From an uncultured Bacteroidales bacterium (GTDB taxonomy: Bacteria; Bacteroidota; Bacteroidia; Bacteroidales; FEN-979), in assembly GCA_903929315.1 (NCBI GenBank), contig CAIYUC010000134.1:1-37862 (forward strand): a stretch of DNA of 37,862 bases. The letters are read 5' to 3'. The position numbers and the translations under genes were made by a program. This document shows positions 17,757 through 25,300 of the stretch, one piece after another; position 1 is the stretch's first letter, and the number at the start of each line of letters is the position of its first letter. The notes under the pieces are model-generated. The model saw only the letters and a program-made list of their open reading frames with translations, was not told where the DNA came from and made no database searches.

Positions 17757-18101
17757 CTATTTGGGTTTTTCCCAATCCTCTTCCTTTGCATTTTTGATTT
17801 TATCGAGAATATCTTTGGGAATTTCATCGGAATATTCAGTTTCTTCCACATTTTCATCGTTGTTGCCTTTGCCGTATTTGAATTTCGGATTTTCCTGTGT
17901 GCCGAGGATACGGATGGGAATCCCTATGATTCCCAAGGGCGGGAGGCCCAAACAGGCTTTGATGTTGAAATCCTCTGCTTTGATATGAAGGTCGAAAAAT
18001 GCCTTGTTGATGCTGAGGCTCCCGTAAGAAGCATCAATTCCGATATTGCATCCGATAAGTTGAAATTTCATATCCTTCAGCAAAAGCAGACCCTTTTGCA
18101 T
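17757..18101 (-). pseudogene. C-terminal remnant of an AsmA-like protein
   Basis: 114 aa. The reading frame gives MQKGLLLLKDMKFQLIGCNI, then SYGSLSINKAFFDLHIKAED, then CLGLPPLGIIGIPIRILGTQ followed by ENPKFKYGKG and an acidic tail. This order resembles the C-terminal end of AsmA-type lipid-transport proteins in Bacteroidota, which are normally 800-1000 aa. Here the large N-terminal part is absent, and an internal stretch between the two motifs also seems lost. An in-frame stop lies just upstream, next to a transposase relic. It could instead be a small free-standing gene, but the context favours decay. Confidence 0.5.
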
Positions 18102-18102
18102 T

Positions 18103-18249
18103 TCGATTGTGGGCTATGAGATCGTCTACAAAATCAGCTACCAGTTCATTGTCTCTACCCTCGGTAACAAATATGGTTCTTTTCTCCTCCAGATCAACAA
18201 ATCACGAAACGTAGTCATGACCTTTGCGAATAAATTTTTCTGAGTTAAC
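18103..18249 (-). pseudogene. ISL3-type transposase relic
   Basis: One minus-strand frame reads SEKFIRKGHDYVS, a stop, then FVDLEEKRTIFVTEGRD and NELVADFVDDLIAHNRN. This resembles the DDE core of ISL3 (IS204/IS1001/IS1165) transposases, where a GH-x-Y-x(3)-VVDL segment precedes V-x-EGRD. Only about 48 codons remain, with an internal TGA. It abuts the AsmA tail, so its insertion may have destroyed that gene. Confidence 0.6.
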
Positions 18250-18261
18250 ATATTTTTTCTC

Positions 18262-18290
18262 TTGCCTTTTCAAAATATGTTGTAAATTTA
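18262..18290 (+). promoter_or_regulatory. Bacteroidota-type promoter for the lipoprotein gene
   Basis: TTG (18262-18264), an 18-bp spacer and TAAATTTA (18283-18290) fit the -33/-7 pattern with one mismatch in TAnnTTTG. The predicted leader to the ATG at 18329 is about 30 nt. Confidence 0.4.
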
Positions 18291-18328
18291 CCCATTCATT
18301 TTTACAAAGAGACATAAAACCAGGTAAT

Positions 18329-19114
18329 ATGAAAATCAAACATCTTTACATCCTCAGTATCCCTCTGTTTTTATTGATCCTTTTCTCCTGCAAGAAAAAG
18401 GAAACACAAAACGTGTCAGATGTGAGTACTGAAACCCTGAATGCTGCAGCCAGCGCCGGTATAATAGTCTCATCCCATATGCAGACTTTTATGTTGTCAG
18501 CCATCTCTGTTGCTGCCGACTCCGGACATTATTTCTACTTTCCGAACGACAGCTCGAAACTTAAATCAGGATCAGCCATCAACGATAATCCCAATCCCTG
18601 GATCGGACCTGATGCCGGCGGATGGTATACGCGTTTCTATACCAGCGGCCTCTATAATTACAATGAGAGATTGCATAAGGGGGATACGATCGATTACATA
18701 ATGGAGATCTCGTACTACGGCGCAGATGGGAGTTATGATAACAAAACTACGTCAAGATACATCAAAAAAACGGCTAACGGGAAAACCACATATGATGGTT
18801 ACAGTATCTGGGATATGCAAAATTCAGGATACAACGAGATTTCACACTGGGTATGGCGCATTAATTTCACCGGTTGGGATCCGTCATCCTCTGCTGGAAG
18901 CTACGACTGGTACTGGGGCGTTTCTGAAAACAGCGGTGGGAATACAATACCGTACCATTGCTTCGCTCATCTGGACGCTACTGAGACCACACCTGCCGGA
19001 TGGTTGCATTGTTTGGCTATTTTTTACGGTTATGGTGGAAATGAGACCTGGAGATTTGAATATAACACTCCCTGGGTTCCGGTTCAAATGCCCCAGATAC
19101 CCGGCTGGACCTAG
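18329..19114 (+). CDS. Hypothetical lipoprotein
   Basis: 261 aa. The start is the ATG at 18329, chosen because it begins a lipoprotein signal peptide: MKIKHLYI, hydrophobic core, then the lipobox at LILFSC with KKK after the Cys. An upstream in-frame ATG (18224) would bury this signal. The mature part has many Trp, Tyr, Gly and Ser residues (DAGGWYTRFYTSGLYNYNER, HWVWRINFTGWDPSSSAGSY, DWYWGVSENSGG), suggesting a beta-sandwich or carbohydrate-facing surface protein. No family was recognised and there is no catalytic motif. It is a monocistronic plus-strand gene among relics, probably exposed at the cell surface like other Bacteroidota lipoproteins. Confidence 0.75.
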   Translation: MKIKHLYILSIPLFLLILFSCKKKETQNVSDVSTETLNAAASAGIIVSSHMQTFMLSAISVAADSGHYFYFPNDSSKLKSGSAINDNPNPWIGPDAGGWYTRFYTSGLYNYNERLHKGDTIDYIMEISYYGADGSYDNKTTSRYIKKTANGKTTYDGYSIWDMQNSGYNEISHWVWRINFTGWDPSSSAGSYDWYWGVSENSGGNTIPYHCFAHLDATETTPAGWLHCLAIFYGYGGNETWRFEYNTPWVPVQMPQIPGWT

Positions 19115-19226
19115 AAGTTTGGTTCTTTGTCAAACTGAATGGGTAAAAGTTAAAACAAAGTAATACCATGCCATTGTTCCTTAAAAAAATTGACCGCTAT
19201 GGGTATTATTAAATGGTTAAATGGAT

Positions 19227-19252
19227 AAACCTGCCTGCCGGCAGGCAGGTTT
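19227..19252. repeat. Perfect 26-bp palindrome
   Basis: AAACCTGCCTGCC followed at once by its reverse complement GGCAGGCAGGTTT. It lies 2 bp beyond the stop of the broken DUF1566 gene and could serve as a terminator on either strand or be a dispersed intergenic repeat. Confidence 0.7.
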
Positions 19253-19253
19253 G

Positions 19254-19655
19254 TTAAAAAGCCCGAACAGCCCGCACATCGTTTGTTTCGCTCTTATCGT
19301 CGTTGTACTGGGCACCATTGGCGAAGCGATGGAGCCACGCGACCCTGACATTGTTTTCGGAGGAACTCCAACAGTAGCCAATAGTAAAACCGCCAACGAC
19401 GCTTTTTTCCAAGTATAATAAATTTCATTCATATTTTGAAGGTAGATACCAATCGCCATAGGTAATCCCTCCCACTGTTAGTGAATAATCTGCACAAACT
19501 TTTGCAGCAAAATATCACTTTGGTTATCAGCTATTTGTGTAGCAATGATCATTGCCGTGTTCATTGCACCGGCGTTTAACCCATCACCGGTTGTACTGGT
19601 AATTCTATTTGTTCCATTATACCATTGTATACCTGTGCTTTGAAAAAATAAAGAA
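19254..19655 (-). pseudogene. Broken DUF1566 (Lcl-type C-terminal domain) gene
   Basis: The minus strand first reads QSTGIQWYNGTNRI, then TTGDGLNAGAMNTAMIIATQ. Near 19506 the frame slips, and the next frame gives YFAAKVCADYSLTVGGITYG, then DWYLPSKYE, a TGA where Leu is expected, NLLYLEKSVVGGF, CWSSSENNVRVAW and finally TNDVRAVRAF and a stop at 19254. This is the full order of a DUF1566 domain (LPSK-x-ELN-x-LY, WSSSE, VRAVR). So one frameshift and one nonsense change broke it. It starts at the very end of the FGS-domain gene, which suggests a former separate gene or a fused tail. Confidence 0.75.
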
Positions 19656-19656
19656 G

Positions 19657-20928
19657 TTAAACTGAAGATACAATTCGAAACCCGATAAAACGGAGTGTCA
19701 TTAAAGGTAGAGTACATCCACGATTTGCAGATCTGCAATCTGTTGCTTGAAAATTAAAACTACCCCCTCGATGTACTTTAAGTGCACCCAATAAAAAATG
19801 TTGGCATTCTTTAGGTATATCATTAATATTGGGGCCTCGAGGATCTTTTTGATGTTCTATGGGATACTCAGAAAAAAAGTCACTACACCATTCAGATACA
19901 TTGCCGTGCATATCATATAACCCCCAGGCATTAGAAGAAAAAGATCCCACCGGCGAAGGAAACATACCTACTCCTTTACTAATATTGTATTGAGGATTAT
20001 TTCCTGTGTAATTAGCTTGGTCAATTGTTAAAAACTCTCCAGTACTATAAGCGGTTTTTGTCCCTGCACGACAAGCATATTCCCATTCAGCTTCAGTTGG
20101 CAAACGGCAACCCAACCATTCTGCAAAGGCTTTCACATCATCCCAACTAACGTTAACCACCGGAGTTTTATCATTACTACCTAAGCAGCGATAATTGAAC
20201 AATCCTCTTTTTTTGGAAGTCGCCTCACAAAATGCGTCGTATTGCTCATTAGTGATTTCATATTTACTCATCCTGAATGCACTAATAGTTACCTGATGTT
20301 GAGTTTCATATTTACTTCTACTTATTTCATTTACAGGACTACCCATAATAAATGTACCTTCTGGTATATCAACCCACTCGATTGTTATTTTACCACAAAT
20401 ACTACATTTTCCGTCAACCCATTTATGCTTCTCAAAATTAATTCTATCGCATTTTAAACATTTACATCCATTCCAATCATGTTTATGGGTACTTGATTTT
20501 CCGCATTTTGAACACTTTTCACAATCTCCTTTCCAGTCATGTTGGTTTTGTCGTTGTTTGCCACAATATGAACATCGCTCACAGTCTTTACTCCAATCAT
20601 GATGATTCTCCCTATTCCTGCCACAGATAGAACATTTGTTACAATCCTTTGACCAATCATGTTTGTTGATTCTATTTTGTCCGCATTTTGAACATCTTTG
20701 ACAATCTATTTTCCAGTCATGTTTGTTATCTCTCTTTTCATGACAAATAGAACATTCTTCACAATCTTTCGACCAATTATGCTTATTCTTACGATGCATT
20801 CCACAATTGGAGCATTTTTCGCAATCGTTCCTCCAGTCATGCTTATCGATTCTGATTTTTCCGCATTCTGTACACTTTTCACAATCACTTTTCCAATTAT
20901 GTACTCCTATACTACACAGAATTTTCAT
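19657..20928 (-). CDS. Cys/His/Trp 20-residue repeat protein fused to an FGE-sulfatase-like domain
   Basis: 423 aa. Residues 10-150 hold seven repeats of exactly 20 aa, consensus H-x-W-x3-C-x2-C-x2-C-G-x2-R-x(4) (for example HDWSKDCERCSYCGKQRQNQ), then two degenerate units to about 180. The Cys and His look like metal ligands. Residues about 184-421 form a formylglycine-generating-enzyme (FGS/SUMF) fold: IPEGTFIMGSP, RLPTEAEWEYACRAGT, GLYDMHGNVSEWC, HRGGSF and GFRI. In active FGE the segment GGS-x2-C-x4-C supplies two Cys; here it reads GGSFNFQATDC, so the first is Phe, suggesting a binding rather than catalytic role. FGS-fold domains occur in conflict systems with STAND NTPases. It is the last intact gene of the minus-strand CHAT cluster, 93 bp after the CFI-box gene. 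Confidence 0.8.
   Translation of the reverse strand: MKILCSIGVHNWKSDCEKCTECGKIRIDKHDWRNDCEKCSNCGMHRKNKHNWSKDCEECSICHEKRDNKHDWKIDCQRCSKCGQNRINKHDWSKDCNKCSICGRNRENHHDWSKDCERCSYCGKQRQNQHDWKGDCEKCSKCGKSSTHKHDWNGCKCLKCDRINFEKHKWVDGKCSICGKITIEWVDIPEGTFIMGSPVNEISRSKYETQHQVTISAFRMSKYEITNEQYDAFCEATSKKRGLFNYRCLGSNDKTPVVNVSWDDVKAFAEWLGCRLPTEAEWEYACRAGTKTAYSTGEFLTIDQANYTGNNPQYNISKGVGMFPSPVGSFSSNAWGLYDMHGNVSEWCSDFFSEYPIEHQKDPRGPNINDIPKECQHFLLGALKVHRGGSFNFQATDCRSANRGCTLPLMTLRFIGFRIVSSV
20479..20901 (-). repeat. Seven in-gene 60-bp tandem repeats
   Basis: The DNA encoding residues 10-150 of the FGS-fusion protein repeats every 60 bp. Landmarks recur as CCAGTCATG or CCAATCATG (encoding HDW) and as AACATT or AACACT (encoding KC/EC contexts). 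Units differ by many substitutions, so the array is old rather than freshly expanded. Confidence 0.8.
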
Positions 20929-21021
20929 ACTTTAGTATTTATTATGAATTCAATTAAGGAAATTTAAGCTAATAACAAAACATATACAATAAACAACTAT
21001 TAAGGATCAATGTAGAAAATG

Positions 21022-21810
21022 CTATCTATTTTTCTCAAACCTTGAAACCAAATTATCAAGTATTGCTTTTAAAAGGGGAATCATACAATCCAGTTGAGTT
21101 GAAATCAATCTGCCGATTGTTTTCCCGGTACCTGAATAATAAAATTGTATAAATATTTTACCAAGAAAAGTTGATGACATCTTTTCATCACGATATCGTC
21201 GTAATACAATCACCTCCTTTGCATTTATGTCACCATATACCGCGGTTGCGATAAAACAGTCTTTCGTGGATTTTGTCCCTTTACTTTCACCTATTTCAGG
21301 TGGTTCATTTACTTGCTTTTGTAATAATTTTAGATTATGTTCGATTTCAGGAAGATATCTTGTTCCTTTCGGCGTTTGCTGGTATAGATACTTTGCCAAT
21401 TCATAATGCCCTATTGATTCTTTCAAGCGACCTAAATGTTTAAGTGAAATAGCAGCCGACTTATTCGCAGACCCTTCTGTAAAGACCAGTTCGGACTTCC
21501 CATTTACCAACGAGATACATTCTTTGGCTTCTTTTATGGCATTTTCATAATCTCCCAAACTTCCATAAGCAGCTGCCATATCGGCTTTGCAAATCGCAAC
21601 CAGATATTTTGCTTCCGGAATTTTATTAAATATCCTGATGGCTTCCTGCGCATATTTCAGGGTACCCTTATAATCTCCATTAGATAGTTTTCTCTGGCTT
21701 TTATCTGCTTCATCCAAACCTGAAATACAAAGATTCAAATCTTGCTGCCGGCCTAATCTTTGCAGCTTTTTACAAACCTCGTCTCCTTCAAAATAATTTA
21801 AATTTGTCAT
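21022..21810 (-). CDS. TPR protein with C-terminal CFI-box domain
   Basis: 262 aa. Residues about 30-165 contain TPR-like helical hairpins (GDYKGTLKYAQEAIRIFNKI, GDYENAIKEAKECISL, GRLKESIGHYELAKYLYQQ). After a linker, CFIATAVYG and VIVLRRYRDE mark the CFI-box-CTERM domain, found at the C-terminus of otherwise varied proteins and proposed to be a processing or localisation module. A hydrophobic stretch follows (FLGKIFIQFYYSGTGKTIGRLI). The start is the ATG at 21810, preceded by GGGAGG seven nt away, the best Shine-Dalgarno of the cluster; the ATG at 21825 overlaps this site and is less likely. It lies between the three-TM and FGS-fusion genes, all on one strand, and is probably part of their operon. 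Exact role unknown. Confidence 0.7.
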   Translation of the reverse strand: MTNLNYFEGDEVCKKLQRLGRQQDLNLCISGLDEADKSQRKLSNGDYKGTLKYAQEAIRIFNKIPEAKYLVAICKADMAAAYGSLGDYENAIKEAKECISLVNGKSELVFTEGSANKSAAISLKHLGRLKESIGHYELAKYLYQQTPKGTRYLPEIEHNLKLLQKQVNEPPEIGESKGTKSTKDCFIATAVYGDINAKEVIVLRRYRDEKMSSTFLGKIFIQFYYSGTGKTIGRLISTQLDCMIPLLKAILDNLVSRFEKNR

Positions 21811-21903
21811 ATTTCTGCCTCCCATTTAAGAATAATAAATGATTTGTTGTCACTGGGATTGAGATTGTTTTTACTCTCCTATCTTCGTTACCAAGCTTTA
21901 AAC

Positions 21904-22314
21904 TTAAAAGAAAAATTGAACAGTTAAGAAAATCAGGGCAACTAAATAGCAAACAGTACTGATTATCAGAAGTAAATATTTAATTTGGATTACCTTTTTA
22001 TGTGCCTTCCGGAACCCAAAGGTCGAATCTTTTGCATATCGGTACCGGAATGGAAAGCAAGCAATAAATGAGATAAGAAGAGCGATCAGCCACAATATAA
22101 TCGCCCAATTTGTGATGCCACCTGATGAATGATAAAAGTCACTTTTAAGGACAGATAAAAAGAGTGTCAGAGTAATAGAAATGATCCCAGTTAGCGTTTT
22201 GGCAGTATCCTCAAGTCGTTTGGGTGTTTCTTGCTGTTCCTTCAATTGAAAATCATGCCATTTTTCAGTATCTGGATCGGCGGGTTTCGTTTGCAATATT
22301 TGTTTTTCTACCAT
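21904..22314 (-). CDS. Small three-TM membrane protein
   Basis: 136 aa. An N-terminal soluble, Gln/Glu/Lys-rich helix (about 1-40) leads to TM1 (about 42-62, LTGIISITLTLFLSVL), TM2 (about 73-95, AIILWLIALLISFIACF) and TM3 (about 113-136, YLLLIISTVCYLVALIFL). A basic loop (FRYRYAKDSTFGFRKAHKK) separates TM2 and TM3. No named domain was recognised. The gene starts 12 bp after the CHAT-STAND-TPR gene. In NTPase-based defence operons, small multi-TM proteins of this shape can be pore-forming effectors; that role here is an inference from position and topology only. Confidence 0.65.
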   Translation of the reverse strand: MVEKQILQTKPADPDTEKWHDFQLKEQQETPKRLEDTAKTLTGIISITLTLFLSVLKSDFYHSSGGITNWAIILWLIALLISFIACFPFRYRYAKDSTFGFRKAHKKVIQIKYLLLIISTVCYLVALIFLTVQFFF

Positions 22315-22326
22315 GTATGTTAAATA

Positions 22327-25300
22327 TTAAATAAAACCATTTTGCCGTAACATAATTTCTAGTTCAAGTATGCCGTTTAATTCATACCTTTTACCAATTC
22401 TGTATGCATTCAATAGTATTTTCTTCCCCTCATCAATACGATTCATATTATAAAGATTACAACCATAGCTTCTGCCGATTTCAAATATGCTTACAGTATT
22501 ATTTAACTCATGAGCAAGACGCCAAGCTTCTGAATGGTATTTAAGATACTTATTAATATCATTTTTCCTAAGTGCAATTAACGCCATATTATGTAAGGTT
22601 GGTAATAACCTCGCCTTGTCATCAAATTCCTTTTTAATATTTAATGATTGTTCCAAGAAGTCCAATGCATTATCATATTGACCTAGGTTGTAATAAAACG
22701 TGCCTATATTATTGAGTGTCGTACCTTCTCCTTCTTTATCGCCAATTTCCCTACTTATTTTTAGAGATTCCTCAAATAGATCCAGAGATCTATAATCTTC
22801 CCCTATATATTGGTAGATAAGGCTGATTGCATTTAGTGCCTTTCCCTCTAAAAATTTATTTCCAATTTTTTTCGCTATTTTTAAGGATTGCTCAAAAAGA
22901 TCCAATGCCTCACTATAATTGCCTTTCTCATATGCTATTGTCGCAATATTATTAAGAACGGAACCTTCAGTTACTTTATCGCCAACATCCTTAGATATTA
23001 TTAAGGATAGCTCAAAGAAGTTCTGCGCTTTATCAAGAATACCCTGTGTTCTGTAGAGGTGTCCAATATTATTAAGTGTTGTCCCTTCTCCACGCTTATC
23101 CCCTATCTCCCTTGCTATTTTTAAGGATAGCTGAAAAAAATCAAGCGCCTTTTCATTATCATTTTGCGCCTGATAGATCTGGCTGATATTATTCAATACT
23201 GTACTTTCACCAGCCTTATCTCCAATCTCTTTTCTTATTTCTAAGGATTGCTCAAAGAACTTCAGTGCTTCATTATAATTAAACAGTTTTCTATATATTT
23301 CAGCGATATTATTAAGGTTCTTACCTTGTGTTTCTTTATCACCAGTTTCTCTTGAAATACTTAAGGACATTTCTAAAAATTCCAGTGCCTTATTATAATC
23401 ACATCTCGTATCGTAAATCTGGCTTATATTATTAAGTGTTCGTCCTTCGTGTACTTTACTCCCTAACTCTCTCAATATTTGTAATGATTGATCTAATAAC
23501 TCCAACGCCTTGTCAAGCTCACCCATGGTGTGGTAAATCATTGCCATATTATTGATTGTATTGGCTTCTCCGGATTTATTCATCCCATTTCTATAACCGA
23601 TTAGGCTTTTCTCATAAAAAGATAAAGCTTTGGAAAGTTCTCCGAAGAATTGGTAAAGCATTCCCAACAGATTGATCGTTCCTACAGGAGTATCATCTTG
23701 TAATTGACCAAATGATTGACTGGCATATTGAATTGCATCAGAATAAAGTTTATTTAAAAAGAAAAACTCGGACAACCAAGCGCCAGTATCCCCAATTTCT
23801 TTTTTGTTACCTGCGTTGATAAAATGGAAAAATGCCTCTTCCATTTCTTGGATATTCTTTTTCCTATCCAAAGTATTAAATACATTGAGGTAATAATAAC
23901 CTGCCTCATTGTGTGAAAAAGAGGCTATATTCCCGAATTCATCTTTCTCAAGCAACAGTTCCCGAATTAGTGGTGTGACGTAAAAAAGGTCATCCCAATC
24001 ATTTGTTTTATGCTTCTCAATGAGTGTATAACGATGAAGGACTTCAAAAGCCTTTTCAGGATGAGAAACAGTATCCTTGTTTCCGAGTTGCTTGATAATG
24101 GCATCAATAGATACCGGAATTCGGAAGCCGGATAGAAGGAGAAATATGACCAGATGTTCCACGGCTATCAGCGAAACAAGTTCATCAAAAAGGAAATTTT
24201 TGCTCATTTTCTGAAGCACCTCTTCGCTTGCCATCATGTTTTTTTGTCTGAAGTTTATCAGGGTATCGAGTGTAGAAGTGAATTTTTGCGGATTATTTAT
24301 AACTATATCATTAAAAAACTGCAATGCCCTGAAATTTCCTCCAAAGGACTCATAAAGTTGTTTTACAAGGTCAGGGAAAGAGATTATTTTTTCAGTTTGG
24401 TTACCCCCCTGCTTTATCGATTGGTAATGATCATCATAGAGCCGTGACAGCTCAAGGTAATTACATTTCTTCCAGAAATCGTTGAAGTTGTTATGATTCA
24501 AGTCTAATGTCAGAAGAGATTTGTAGTAATCTCCACATAAGGGGTAGCGGCAGGTTAAAAGCAGGAAAAGGTCATTCCGGACAACTAAAGTTTTCAGGAT
24601 GTTCTCAAGTTCAAAGAATTCCTCCTTGAATTTTTCTCCCGGAGCACACTGGAACGATTCAAGGTTATCGAATATCAAAAAAGGTTCACCGTATTTTCTT
24701 TTAATTACTCCAAGTAGGAAAATGATCTTCTTTGAAGGGCTATCAAGTTTTTCGGCTGCGATATAATCAGTATTTCCCTTGTTGAGCAAAAAATCCACAA
24801 GCTGATCAATAATATTTTTAACCCGGAATGTATGTTCGTTAAAAAAAAATGGTTGAAGGCTGGGTTCTATCAGAAAGAGCCGTTGGACCAGGTGCTCGGC
24901 AAGCGCTGATTTACCTACTCCACCCTGTCCCTTTAGCAGGATAGGTCGTTTCTCTTTAAGTGCAGGTAAAATCAACTTTTTATCGGGTTTACGACCGATG
25001 AAGAGATAGTCATCGGGATGGTCGATAAGAATCTTTTGTTTAAAAAAACGTTTGTATGGGAATTCCAACCGGGCATATGGAGCCTCCCAATCAACTAGAC
25101 TTTCTATTGGTTTTGAAATGTAAAGATTTGGAATGATCCATTGCAGGGGTAGGGGTATATAAGGATTGTTTTTAATTTCCTCATATTCCTTTTGATGGAG
25201 AAATCTAACAGCATCCATGAAGGCAGATGGTACTGTTGAATGATTAGTCAATTGTTGATAAAAATGAGTCGTAAAAAGAGTCGCATAATGATCGTTTATT

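Noticed and set aside
18224-18328. Upstream ATG at 18224 for the lipoprotein
   Set aside because: It adds 35 residues before a perfect lipoprotein signal, and this DNA holds the promoter and the transposase relic.
19221-19418. Plus-strand frame through the palindrome
   Set aside because: The minus strand holds the DUF1566 domain with clear motifs, so this is its shadow.
20479-20901. CRISPR-like 60-bp periodicity
   Set aside because: The repeats are in frame and encode a regular Cys/His/Trp protein repeat.
19657-20928. Diversity-generating retroelement with FGS as variable protein
   Set aside because: No reverse transcriptase, template repeat or adenine-biased repeat pair was found; the four-helix-bundle gene is 8 kb away and belongs to the rRNA-IVS style.
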